Shown here piece after piece: positions 15,499 to 23,710 of a stretch of 64,000 nt of DNA. Both the position numbers and the translations under genes were made by a program. The stretch comes from Flavobacterium sp. (lineage in GTDB: Bacteria; Bacteroidota; Bacteroidia; Flavobacteriales; Flavobacteriaceae): the NCBI RefSeq assembly GCF_039595935.1, contig NZ_JBCNKR010000006.1:1240001-1304000 (forward strand). The letters are read 5' to 3'. The notes under the pieces were generated by a model. That model saw nothing but the letters and a program-made list of their open reading frames with translations. It was not told the DNA's origin and ran no database searches. How positions within the stretch are numbered: position 1 is the stretch's first letter; every line of letters begins with the position of its first letter.

Positions 15499-16836
15499 GT
15501 GAAAATAAAACACCAATTAGCTATATTTAATGCACTAACAAGATTGTTGGTGATTTTGATTATATGGCTGATGCTTCCTATTTTGGTCGAGAATGTTGTT
15601 TACAGACATATAAATAATGGTTTAATTGAGAAGAAAAAGAAATTCATAGATCATTTAAACCAAAATGAGATTAATGATTTTATTGAAAATGAAGGCGATT
15701 CAACCGAAACATATTCGCAGTTTTCTACACTTCACAGCGAATTTTTGGTGCTTTCGAGAGCTGCTGTAAAACCACATCAAAAGAAAACTTCCTTTAGTAA
15801 TGAGTACCGAATTATTGAAGGTGAAGAAAACGAATATCGAATTCTGCAGCATCATTTTACTTATGAAAATCAGGATTATCAGCTGGAAATTGGGAGCAGT
15901 TTAAGCGAAGTAAAAGATCTTACTTTTATTATAAAACTTTTTATAATCATTGTTTTGGTGATTATTCTTTTGGTTACTTTTTTGGCTGATACTTTTTATA
16001 TCGAATATTTATTAAAACCATTTTATAAAATTATTGATACTAAAATAAGACGGGTTAATGAACCTGAACTTTTCGATCACACGCCAATAAATGCAAAATC
16101 GAGAGATTTTAGAGAATTAGATTTGGTTTTAAACCAAATGATGGATCGTATTGCAGAACTTTTTAAGAAAGAAAAGCAATTTATCTCGAATGTTTCACAT
16201 GAGCTTTTAACGCCGATTGCTTTATTGAAAAACAAACTGGAGAATTTACTTCAAAATGATTCTTTGGATGATACTGCTGTAGATAAAATTGCCGGCTCGC
16301 TCAAAACGCTGGATATGCTCAAAAAAATTATCAATAATTTACTGCTGATTTCCAGAATCGAAAACAATCAATATGAAGCAAATGAAAGTATTAATTTTCA
16401 GGAAATTATAAACGATCTGCAGGAAGATTTGCAGGATCGTATAGATGATAAAGGAATTGAGTTTGTTAATAAAATGAATGAAGAGTTTGTCTTTAGAGGA
16501 AATAAAACTTTAATACATATTTTGATTTATAATCTGGTTACCAACGCAATAAAGTATAATAAGCCAGATGGAAAAATTATAGTTTCAGATTCATTTTCAG
16601 ACAATCGGTACACAATTTCCATACAAGATTTTGGTATTGGTTTAAGTGAATCTCAAATCGAAAATATTTTTAATCGATTTGCCAGAGTAACCTCAGATCA
16701 GGAAGGACAGGGCTTGGGTCTTGCTATTGCTAAGAGTATTGCGGCTTTTCATCATATAGAAATCCAAGTTAATTCTCTTATAAACGAAGGAACTACTTTT
16801 GTTTTGGTATTTCCTGAGCAGCCAAAACACAATTAA
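15499..16836 (+). CDS. Sensor histidine kinase
   Basis: A 445-residue membrane kinase starting at GTG (15499-15501), the only reasonable start after the regulator's stop. Transmembrane helices lie at about 11-34 and 143-165, enclosing a periplasmic sensor of about 108 residues with no recognised fold. The H box FISNVSHELLTPIALLKNKL puts the phosphorylated His at 234. The ATPase domain has the N box LVTNAIKYNKPDG, G1 DFGIGLS and G2 GQGLGLAIAKSI. A HAMP-like linker lies between TM2 and the H box. The promoter and operator of peptide paralogue 3 begin within about 30 bases of its stop codon. Confidence 0.93.
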   Translation: MKIKHQLAIFNALTRLLVILIIWLMLPILVENVVYRHINNGLIEKKKKFIDHLNQNEINDFIENEGDSTETYSQFSTLHSEFLVLSRAAVKPHQKKTSFSNEYRIIEGEENEYRILQHHFTYENQDYQLEIGSSLSEVKDLTFIIKLFIIIVLVIILLVTFLADTFYIEYLLKPFYKIIDTKIRRVNEPELFDHTPINAKSRDFRELDLVLNQMMDRIAELFKKEKQFISNVSHELLTPIALLKNKLENLLQNDSLDDTAVDKIAGSLKTLDMLKKIINNLLLISRIENNQYEANESINFQEIINDLQEDLQDRIDDKGIEFVNKMNEEFVFRGNKTLIHILIYNLVTNAIKYNKPDGKIIVSDSFSDNRYTISIQDFGIGLSESQIENIFNRFARVTSDQEGQGLGLAIAKSIAAFHHIEIQVNSLINEGTTFVLVFPEQPKHN

Positions 16837-16862
16837 AAGTTAATTTTTTCAGATTGGTTCAA

Positions 16863-16898
16863 TCTTCATTTTGTCTTCATTTAGTGATTCTATCTTTG
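16863..16898 (+). promoter_or_regulatory. Predicted response-regulator box and promoter of the third peptide gene
   Basis: TCTTCAT at 16863-16869 and 16874-16880 (11-bp period), a 10-base gap, then TATCTTTG at 16891-16898. Box spacing and distance to the -7 element equal those at 14117-14152, while the bases between and around them differ. Further upstream both share AGTTAATTTTTT and a CAG. Confidence 0.65.
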
Positions 16899-16938
16899 AG
16901 GTATAAATAATGAAATACAAACCATAAAATTTAGAGTC

Positions 16939-17121
16939 ATGAAAAAATTAATTTTATTAGCAGTAGCAGTTTTAGGAACTACAGCAATGGTAAATGCTCA
17001 AACAACTCCAGCTAAAGAAACTCAGACAAAAGAAGCAAAAGCGGTTAAAAAAGAAAAAAAAGCAGACAAAAAAACTAAAAAAGCAGAAGCTAAGCCAGAA
17101 TCGGCAAAAGCTCAAAAATAA
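16939..17121 (+). CDS. Small exported Lys/Ala-rich peptide (paralogue 3)
   Basis: A 60-residue protein starting MKKLILLAVAVLGTTAMVNA with a signal peptide like paralogue 2, and a tail of Lys, Ala, Glu and Thr (KKEKKADKKTKKAEAK). It has no Cys and no globular character. It has its own promoter with the doubled TCTTCAT box and its own terminator. It is placed directly after the sensor kinase gene, which is a common arrangement for a regulon member that feeds back on or is read out by the system. No known family was recognised. Confidence 0.75.
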   Translation: MKKLILLAVAVLGTTAMVNAQTTPAKETQTKEAKAVKKEKKADKKTKKAEAKPESAKAQK

Positions 17122-17177
17122 TACAGCGTTGGGTTAATAGACTTTGTTGTAGAATAAAGGTTTTAAATAATTTGGCT

Positions 17178-17212
17178 GCAAAAGCTGGTAGAGAAATCTA
17201 TCAGCTTTTGCT
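17178..17212 (+). terminator. Terminator-like hairpin after peptide paralogue 3
   Basis: GCAAAAGCTG and CAGCTTTTGC form a perfect 10-bp stem, extended inward by GTAGA/TCTAT. The T run is inside the stem rather than after it, so termination may be weaker. The sequence is similar to the hairpin at 14705-14736. Confidence 0.65.
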
Positions 17213-17289
17213 ATTATTTGAGTTAAATTTTTGATAATAAAAAGCGATAAAATTTTCATTCTTTGTTACTTTGCTTAAAATTGTAAATA

Positions 17290-18525
17290 ATGATCCTTCG
17301 TTTTGTAATTCTTTGTGCTCTTTTTTTATTTATTGAGTTCTATTCCTATCAGGCTTTTCGAACTTTAATCAAATTAAGATGGGTTTTGATAGCTTACCAA
17401 GTTATAAGTGTACTGCTTTTAATTTTTATCATTTATTCTTTTACACAATTTGACCGGTCTGTTGGGCAGACCAAGCAAACCATGTTTACAATGGGATTAA
17501 TGCTTTTGGTTTATGTGCCAAAAATTGTGCTTACATTGGTAATGTTTGGTGAAGATATTTTTAGAATTGGTGCCAGTATCCTGAATTATTTCATGTACAA
17601 TACACCGCGTCAGGAAATGATGCCAAACAGGCGAAAGTTTGTCAGTCAGCTGGCTTTAGGGCTTGCAGCCGTACCTTTTTTATCGCTTATTTACGGAATT
17701 TTCGAAGGTAAATATAATTTCAAAGTATTTAAGCAAACCATATTTTTTCCAGATCTTCCTGATGAATTTGACGGATTTAAAATAACTCAGATTTCAGATG
17801 TTCACAGCGGAAGTTTTGATAATCCCGATAAAATTAATTACGCCATTGATTTAATTAATCAGCAGGAAACCGACATGATTCTGTTTACGGGAGATATCGT
17901 AAATACTCATGCAAAGGAAATGCACCCGTGGCTGGAAACTTTCAAAAGAATAAAAAATTACAGATACGGAAAATTTGCTGTTTTAGGGAATCATGATTAT
18001 GGAGAATATGTAACCTGGCCTTCTGAAAAAGAAAAAGAGGAAAACTTTTCTGAAATTAAAGGACTTTACGGTAAAATAGGTTTTGACCTTTTATTAAATG
18101 AAAACCGATATATTCAAAAAGGAGCTGATAAAATTGCTTTGGTTGGAGTTGAAAACTGGGGTGTAAATTTTAAAAAAGTGGGTGATTTGAATAAAGCATC
18201 AGAGAATCTTCAAAAGGAGGATTTTAAGGTTTTGATGAGTCATGATCCAAGTCATTGGGATGCTCAAATTAAAGGCCATCCTAAAAACTTTCATCTTACG
18301 TTAGCCGGCCATACACACGGAATGCAGTTCGGAATTGAAATTCCGGGGTATTTTAAATGGAGTCTGGCGCAATACATTTATAAACAATGGGCAGGGCTTT
18401 ATGAAGAGGCCGGAAAATATGTATATGTTAACAGAGGATTTGGTTTTCATGCTTATCCGGGAAGAGTTGGTATTATGCCTGAAATAACGGTTATTGAACT
18501 AAAAAAGGGCAATAATGTGGCTTAA
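17290..18525 (+). CDS. Membrane-anchored calcineurin-like metallophosphoesterase
   Basis: A 411-residue protein. Residues 1-110 contain three or so hydrophobic helices, and another hydrophobic segment follows RRKFVSQLALGLAAVPFLS at about 118-136. The catalytic domain (about 155-405) has the full set of metal-binding motifs: DVHSG (D170, H172), GDIVN, GNHDYG and GHTHG. The fold is that of YkuE/YaeI-type phosphoesterases, some of which act on lipid A precursors or phospholipids; the substrate here is unknown. The gene stands alone between the peptide cassette and the thioredoxin-like gene. Confidence 0.88.
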   Translation: MILRFVILCALFLFIEFYSYQAFRTLIKLRWVLIAYQVISVLLLIFIIYSFTQFDRSVGQTKQTMFTMGLMLLVYVPKIVLTLVMFGEDIFRIGASILNYFMYNTPRQEMMPNRRKFVSQLALGLAAVPFLSLIYGIFEGKYNFKVFKQTIFFPDLPDEFDGFKITQISDVHSGSFDNPDKINYAIDLINQQETDMILFTGDIVNTHAKEMHPWLETFKRIKNYRYGKFAVLGNHDYGEYVTWPSEKEKEENFSEIKGLYGKIGFDLLLNENRYIQKGADKIALVGVENWGVNFKKVGDLNKASENLQKEDFKVLMSHDPSHWDAQIKGHPKNFHLTLAGHTHGMQFGIEIPGYFKWSLAQYIYKQWAGLYEEAGKYVYVNRGFGFHAYPGRVGIMPEITVIELKKGNNVA

Positions 18526-18596
18526 TTCGTTAAAAATGCTACATTTGTATTAATTATCTCTTTTTAATAGATTAAAAGAATTAAATTTTTGGTTTT

Positions 18597-18899
18597 ATGT
18601 CAAAATTTGGAGAACTAATAAATGCTCAGGTTCCGGTGTTAATTGATTTTTACACAGACTGGAACGAATCATCAGTATTGATGCATCCGGTAATTAAGGA
18701 TGTTGCGGCTGCGCTTGGAGACAAAGCGAAGGTGATTAAAATTGATGTTGATAAAAATCAGGAACTGGCTGAAGCATTAAGAATTAAAGGACTTCCGACT
18801 TTAATGATATACAAGGAAGGACAAATGATCTGGAGACAATCTGGAGAACTTGATGCAAATACACTTATCGGAATTGTGCAGGATCAATTCGACGTATAA
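18597..18899 (+). CDS. Thioredoxin-fold protein lacking the active-site cysteines
   Basis: A 100-residue, single-domain protein that aligns end to end with thioredoxin: VLIDFYTDW before the active site, VIKIDVDKNQELAEALRIKGLPTLMIYKEG after it, with the cis-Pro of GLPT retained. In place of the CGPC tetrad it has N23-E24-S25-S26, and the protein contains no Cys at all. It therefore cannot do dithiol-disulfide exchange and is more likely a binding or chaperone-type thioredoxin. There is no signal peptide, so it is cytoplasmic. It lies 71 bases after the phosphoesterase gene and converges on the deacetylase gene. Confidence 0.88.
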   Translation: MSKFGELINAQVPVLIDFYTDWNESSVLMHPVIKDVAAALGDKAKVIKIDVDKNQELAEALRIKGLPTLMIYKEGQMIWRQSGELDANTLIGIVQDQFDV

Positions 18900-18931
18900 A
18901 AAACTTCCGAAAAGATATTATTTAAAAATTC

Positions 18932-19570
18932 TTAATGAATAATATCAAATTTATATCCATTCTCTTTTAAAAAATGTAGTGTTTTAGGCAGGGCAAATTT
19001 TAAATTTGGCGATGCTTTTATGCTGTCATGAAATACAATTACGCTTCCTGATTTTACATTTTTCGTAACATTTTCAAGACATTTTTGAGGTGTTATACTT
19101 TGATCAAAATCTGCACTTAACACATCCCACATTATTATTTTGTAGCCAAGCTTGCGAAGGATTTTAGATTGTGCTTTTTTAATTTTTCCGTAAGGCGGAC
19201 GAAAGATTAGATTATTAGGTTTTATTTCTTCTTCTAAAACCTTAGCGCAGTTGTTTACATTTTCGATATAATCATCAGTATGGATTTTCCATCCATTTAC
19301 ATGATTCATTGTATGGTTTCCAATAGAGTGACCATCTTTGATTAATTTTTCGAATAAAGCCAAATTGGCTTTAATGTTTTTTCCAATACAGAAAAAGGTA
19401 GCTTTTGCGTCAAACTTCTTTAATTCAGATAAAACCCAGTCGGTTATTTCTGGAGTAGGGCCGTCATCAAAGGTTAAGTATATTTTCTTTTCATTGTTTG
19501 GAATATCCCAGCAATATTTTGAAAATACCTTTTTAATAAATGAATTAGTTTTTACCCAATAGAAGCTCAT
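18932..19570 (-). CDS. Polysaccharide deacetylase (NodB domain) family protein
   Basis: A 212-residue protein starting MSFYWVKTN. The NodB motifs are complete: TFDDGP (general base and metal Asp), HTMNHVNG (His-x3-His metal ligands), RPPYG, a late WDVLSADFD and HDS. It should deacetylate an N-acetylated polymer such as peptidoglycan or a polysaccharide, though the substrate is unknown. An upstream in-frame ATG at 19630 would place the start inside a terminator hairpin and add a poor-quality N-terminus, so 19570 is chosen. No signal peptide is obvious with this start. Confidence 0.88.
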   Translation of the reverse strand: MSFYWVKTNSFIKKVFSKYCWDIPNNEKKIYLTFDDGPTPEITDWVLSELKKFDAKATFFCIGKNIKANLALFEKLIKDGHSIGNHTMNHVNGWKIHTDDYIENVNNCAKVLEEEIKPNNLIFRPPYGKIKKAQSKILRKLGYKIIMWDVLSADFDQSITPQKCLENVTKNVKSGSVIVFHDSIKASPNLKFALPKTLHFLKENGYKFDIIH

Positions 19571-19599
19571 TTCTAAGTTTATTTTATACAAGTAAAAAT

Positions 19600-19642
19600 A
19601 AAAAATGCAGCGCTTTTTATCAAGAAGCACTGCATTTTTTTA
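19600..19642 (-). terminator. Intrinsic terminator after the DUF2723 gene
   Basis: On the minus strand AAATGCAG and CTGCATTT pair, extended by TGCTTCTT/AAAAAGCG with mismatches, followed by T residues. It lies just downstream of the stop at 19663. Confidence 0.8.
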
Positions 19643-19662
19643 ATCAATATATTTTTCGTATA

Positions 19663-22600
19663 TTATTCTTTTTCACGTCCAAAACGTTCAAAAATATTTA
19701 CATACGTATTGAATACTTTTTTGTGGTTGTCATAAAAAGCTTTGTCTTTATTTCCTTTCATTACATGCAATAAGCTTCTGTAGCGTTCAATATCCGTAAT
19801 AATATCCATTGCCAGATCTGTTTGATCAGAAGAACTTAATGTTTTGTAGTAATCCAGATTTTCTCTGTATTTATTAACCAGTTTGTCTAATAAATCATGT
19901 GCTTTGGCAGTTTCTTCAACTTTGTAATATCCATCAGCAAAAGGCTCAACTAAAGAATAATAACCAAATTTATCCAAAGGCATTTTTGTCATGGCTAAAT
20001 TGATTACGTTTTTAGCTTTATCAATTTTACCTTCGGCAATAAGTTCGTTCATTAAACGAGATAAGTTGGTACGATATGTAATACTATTTCTTCTGGTTTC
20101 AGGATCGTGATAAATTTTTTCACTTTCGCTGTTACCCCAATCCCATTTCATAACGATATCATACATTTTATCAGCATCAATTTGTCCCATATCCATAGGT
20201 CCGCCGTCTTTAGAAGGCACATTTCTAATAGGAACTAATTTATAAACCATACCATCTAACTGCAGGTAATCTTTCAGCCATAAGTAATCTTCATCGTCAA
20301 AAGCACCTCCGCTAAAATAAATAGGACGTTTCCAGTTGTTGTTTGCTAAAATGTCAAGCATCATCAGCCTGTTTTTGTAAAGCGCATTTCCTTTAATATC
20401 AATATCCATGTACGGAACAATTGAATCATTGTATTTAGGATTTACAACTTTGTTTTTAATGATGGTGTTTTTATCAACCGTCAATCTAATTTTATCAGTT
20501 GGATAAAAATGAATCGTCTGTCCATTTTGCAAACCTACCGTTGATTTTGGATTTTTAATGAAATCAAGGAAATCTTTGATGTTCCAGCGAGTCTCTATTT
20601 TAGGAATATGAGCAACATAATCTAAATTATCCCCAACATATTGATCGTGTGTGAAAGATATTGGTAAAGGATTAGACTCATATGCTTTAGCTTTCATTTG
20701 GTCAATATACCAATCTGTCATAAATAAGCTTGTATTTACGATTTTAACGTCGGTTCTGTAATGCTCAATTTCCTGAGCGTACCAAAGCGGGAATGTGTCA
20801 TTATCTCCAATAGTAAATAAAATAGCGTCTTTATCGCAAGAACTTAAATATGCTTTTGCCATTGCAACCGCAGTATATCTGTTTGATCTGTCATGATCAT
20901 CCCAGTTTTGAGAAGCCATTAAAACCGGCGCAGCTAATAAGCTTGCTGCAATAATAACGGGTCCGGCAATTTTTGGTGCTATATAATTCTTGATAGTTTC
21001 ATATAAAGAATAAACCCCAAAACCTATCCAGATGGCAAATACATAGAATGATCCAACAAGTGCATAATCTCTCTCACGAGGCTCAAAAGGTCTTTCGTTC
21101 AAATAGATTTTTAAAGCAATTCCGGTAAAAAGGAATAAAGCTAAAAGAACATAAAAGCTTTTAAGATCTTTATTGGCGTGATACATCAAACCAATTAAAC
21201 CTAAAATGAATGGAAGGAAATAATAAACATTTCTTCCTTTGTTGTTTAAAACATCAGAAGGTAAATTATCCTGAGAACCTAAATGCATAGAATCAAGAGC
21301 CTTAATACCACTGATCCAGTTGCCGTCTAAGTTGTCATATTTACCCTGAACATCACTTTGACGTCCAACGAAATTCCACATCAAATATCTCCAGTACATG
21401 TACCCAAATTGGTACTCAAACATAAAACTGAAGTTGTCTGCTGTAGTTGGTTTTTCGATAATTAAATAATCACCATAACTTTTTAAGAATTTAACGTAGC
21501 CTTCGTTGTCAATTTGTTTTTGAGCATAAGCATTTCTGAATTCAGAAACCGTTTTTTCAACTTCATTACGAAGCTGACCTATGGCTTTATTGTATTCTTC
21601 TTCTGTTAATTGGCTAGGGTCAATTCCGTATTTTCCTAAATCATCTTCATAATTATAGTTTGGATTGATTCGGAATTTTGGCGGATTTGTAAAACTGATA
21701 TAGTTTTGAATGTGTCCGGTTTCGGTACTCCACATTCTTGGCAGAATCGTTTTTTGATTGTCATCCGTATTTTGTTCTGCGTTTTTATAATTATTGGTAA
21801 TGATGTATTTACCAGTTTTATAATCTCTTTCGTAGTTAGGTTTTTTGTCTAAATAGGGAGTATTAGCATCTAAACCAGCAAAAACTTCGGTATACTGAGG
21901 TCCGTAAAACAATGGGTTTACACCGTATTGCTCACGATTGTAATACGCTAAAACTTCGGCAGCATCAGATGGTTTGTTTTCGTTGATTACCGTGTTGGCA
22001 TTTGCACGTACTGGTAACATTAACCAGGTTGAAAATCCAATTAAAATAAATAAAATGCAAAGAATGATTGTGTTATAAAAAATTAACCCTTTTTGTTTTG
22101 TAAATTTTAATCCGAAATAGAAGAAAGCGATTAAAAGTAAAATCACGAAAATAGTTCCCGAATTAAAAGGTAATCCCATGCTGTTTACCATGAATATTTC
22201 GGTTTTACCAAAGAAAGCCATTGTTAAAGGCAAAAGTAACTTGAAAATAAATAATAAAATCCCTATTACTACAACATTGGCAATAATGAAATTTTTAAGA
22301 GTTACTTTTTCGTAATGTTTAAAGTAATATAGAAAACCAATAGAAGGTATAGTTAACAAAGCCATGAAGTGAACCCCAAACGAAAGCCCAACAACTAATG
22401 AGATAATCAGCAGCCATTTGTTTCCTTTTGGTTTGTCCATATCCTGCTCCCAGCGTAATCCCAGCCAAAATAATAATGCAATTAAAAGAGAAGCCATCGC
22501 ATACACTTCTGCTTCGACAGCATTAAACCAGAAACTGTCTGAGAAAGTATAGGCTAGTGCTCCAACAAAAGAACTTCCTAAAATAACAATTGAATTGTTT

Positions 22601-22944
22601 TGGTCAATTTCTGCAAAGCGGGCTACGATTTTCTTTAAAATCATAGAAGAAGACCAAAACATAAATAAAATTGTAAATGCGCTAGAAAAAACAGACATCA
22701 TATTTACCATTAAAGCAACATGCTGTGCATCGATAGCAAACATGGCAAAAAACGCACCCATCATTTGGAAAAGAGGAGCTCCCGGCGGGTGGCCTACTTC
22801 TAATTTAGCTGCTGTAGCAATGTACTCGCCACAATCCCAAAAGCTCATTGTAGGTTCGACTGTTAATGTATAGGTAATTAAAGCGATTGCAAATGCAAAC
22901 CAACCAATAATTGTATTCCATTTATTGAAATTGAATTGTGCCAT
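19663..22944 (-). CDS. DUF2723 (GT117-type) membrane glycosyltransferase-like protein
   Basis: A 1093-residue protein. The N-terminal two-thirds contains many membrane helices and the DUF2723 signature FWDCGEYIATAAKLEVGHPP near residues 35-54, with an acidic first loop as in GT-C enzymes. Residues about 620-690 hold the last helices, and the remainder is a soluble domain that ends in helical repeat-like sequence. The human DUF2723 protein TMEM260 is a protein O-mannosyltransferase (CAZy GT117). The function in Bacteroidetes is not settled, but protein or envelope glycosylation is likely. The gene is monocistronic with its own terminator. Confidence 0.85.
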   Translation of the reverse strand: MAQFNFNKWNTIIGWFAFAIALITYTLTVEPTMSFWDCGEYIATAAKLEVGHPPGAPLFQMMGAFFAMFAIDAQHVALMVNMMSVFSSAFTILFMFWSSSMILKKIVARFAEIDQNNSIVILGSSFVGALAYTFSDSFWFNAVEAEVYAMASLLIALLFWLGLRWEQDMDKPKGNKWLLIISLVVGLSFGVHFMALLTIPSIGFLYYFKHYEKVTLKNFIIANVVVIGILLFIFKLLLPLTMAFFGKTEIFMVNSMGLPFNSGTIFVILLLIAFFYFGLKFTKQKGLIFYNTIILCILFILIGFSTWLMLPVRANANTVINENKPSDAAEVLAYYNREQYGVNPLFYGPQYTEVFAGLDANTPYLDKKPNYERDYKTGKYIITNNYKNAEQNTDDNQKTILPRMWSTETGHIQNYISFTNPPKFRINPNYNYEDDLGKYGIDPSQLTEEEYNKAIGQLRNEVEKTVSEFRNAYAQKQIDNEGYVKFLKSYGDYLIIEKPTTADNFSFMFEYQFGYMYWRYLMWNFVGRQSDVQGKYDNLDGNWISGIKALDSMHLGSQDNLPSDVLNNKGRNVYYFLPFILGLIGLMYHANKDLKSFYVLLALFLFTGIALKIYLNERPFEPRERDYALVGSFYVFAIWIGFGVYSLYETIKNYIAPKIAGPVIIAASLLAAPVLMASQNWDDHDRSNRYTAVAMAKAYLSSCDKDAILFTIGDNDTFPLWYAQEIEHYRTDVKIVNTSLFMTDWYIDQMKAKAYESNPLPISFTHDQYVGDNLDYVAHIPKIETRWNIKDFLDFIKNPKSTVGLQNGQTIHFYPTDKIRLTVDKNTIIKNKVVNPKYNDSIVPYMDIDIKGNALYKNRLMMLDILANNNWKRPIYFSGGAFDDEDYLWLKDYLQLDGMVYKLVPIRNVPSKDGGPMDMGQIDADKMYDIVMKWDWGNSESEKIYHDPETRRNSITYRTNLSRLMNELIAEGKIDKAKNVINLAMTKMPLDKFGYYSLVEPFADGYYKVEETAKAHDLLDKLVNKYRENLDYYKTLSSSDQTDLAMDIITDIERYRSLLHVMKGNKDKAFYDNHKKVFNTYVNIFERFGREKE

Positions 22945-23139
22945 ATTTAGGTGTTAAATTTTGTATGTTTTTCTATTCTACAAAGAAAATGTTTTTTTAT
23001 GTAAAGAAACGAGCATTAACAAAAAATTCTATAAAACTGTACATAAAGAGTAATGTGTTGTGTATAAGGAGTTTTTGAAAATGAGAATTGGGAGTGAAAT
23101 AAAAAAAGCTTAAAAAAATGATTTTTTTGTTTAAAAAGT

Positions 23140-23169
23140 TTGTAAAAACTAAATAAAGGCTTAAATTTG
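23140..23169 (+). promoter_or_regulatory. Promoter of tRNA-Gln copy 1
   Basis: TTG at 23140-23142, a 19-base spacer and TAAATTTG at 23162-23169 match the Bacteroidetes promoter. The mature tRNA begins at 23190. Confidence 0.75.
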
Positions 23170-23189
23170 CACTCGCTTAATCGCACTGC

Positions 23190-23260
23190 TGGTCTATGGT
23201 GTAATGGTAACACTACGGTTTTTGGTGCCGTCTTTCTAGGTTCGAGTCCTAGTAGACCAA
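23190..23260 (+). tRNA. tRNA-Gln (anticodon UUG), copy 1
   Basis: A 71-base cloverleaf. The acceptor stem TGGTCTA pairs with TAGACCA, the D arm is GGTGTAATGGTAAC-like, the anticodon stem ACGGT/GCCGT encloses the loop TTTTGGT with anticodon TTG, and the T arm contains CTAGG-TTCGAGT-CCTAG. CCA is not encoded. A terminator follows directly. Confidence 0.96.
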
Positions 23261-23263
23261 CAG

Positions 23264-23296
23264 AAAAGCCTCTCAGAAATGAGAGGCTTTTTTTTA
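23264..23296 (+). terminator. Intrinsic terminator of tRNA-Gln copy 1
   Basis: AAAAGCCTCTC and GAGAGGCTTTT pair around a 6-base loop (AGAAAT), followed by T residues. Confidence 0.9.
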
Positions 23297-23319
23297 TACA
23301 AAAAAGTTTTCTGTAAAAT

Positions 23320-23349
23320 TTGCATAAACAAAATAAAGTTCTAATTTTG
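23320..23349 (+). promoter_or_regulatory. Promoter of tRNA-Gln copy 2
   Basis: TTG at 23320-23322, a 19-base spacer and TAATTTTG at 23342-23349. Position and spacing are the same as for copy 1, shifted by exactly 180 bases. Confidence 0.75.
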
Positions 23350-23369
23350 CACCCGCTTAACCGCACTGC

Positions 23370-23440
23370 TGGTCTATGGTGTAATGGTAACACTACGGTT
23401 TTTGGTGCCGTCTTTCTAGGTTCGAGTCCTAGTAGACCAA
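23370..23440 (+). tRNA. tRNA-Gln (anticodon UUG), copy 2
   Basis: Identical in sequence to copy 1 at 23190-23260. It is the second member of a 180-base tandem duplication that includes promoter and terminator. Confidence 0.96.
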
Positions 23441-23443
23441 CAG

Positions 23444-23476
23444 AAAAGCCTCTCGGAAATGGGAGGCTTTTTTTTA
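23444..23476 (+). terminator. Intrinsic terminator of tRNA-Gln copy 2
   Basis: The same hairpin as after copy 1, with two changes (CTCGG and GGGAG) that leave one G-T pair in the stem. The T run is retained. Confidence 0.88.
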
Positions 23477-23629
23477 TGGAATAAATTTACGAGAGAGTGT
23501 GTGTTTCTTTTGTGGGTTGAGTTTTTTTTCTTCCTTTTTATATTAATTCATTTTTTGTTGTCAAGCAGTTTTTTTTGCTTAAAGTAGTAATTGTCTTATT
23601 TTTTAACACCTGTGTATCAGTATTTTACA

Positions 23630-23637
23630 TAAATTTG
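23630..23637 (+). promoter_or_regulatory. Promoter -7 element for the double-glycine peptide gene
   Basis: TAAATTTG matches TAnnTTTG 73 bases upstream of the start codon at 23711. No strong TTG at the usual distance was found. Confidence 0.5.
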
Positions 23638-23710
23638 AAATTGTAAAAAAATGCTGCAGTATATTTTTTGTTTTTAACTAAATAATAATAATTCTAAAAA
23701 CATTGAAGTT

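Noticed and set aside
19571..19630. Longer start for the polysaccharide deacetylase
   Set aside because: The extra 20 residues would be encoded by the terminator hairpin of the upstream gene and the preceding AT-rich gap.
23016..23393. 125-codon minus-strand frame over the tRNA genes
   Set aside because: It runs antisense through two tRNA-Gln genes and their terminators, and its internal repeat is the tRNA duplication.
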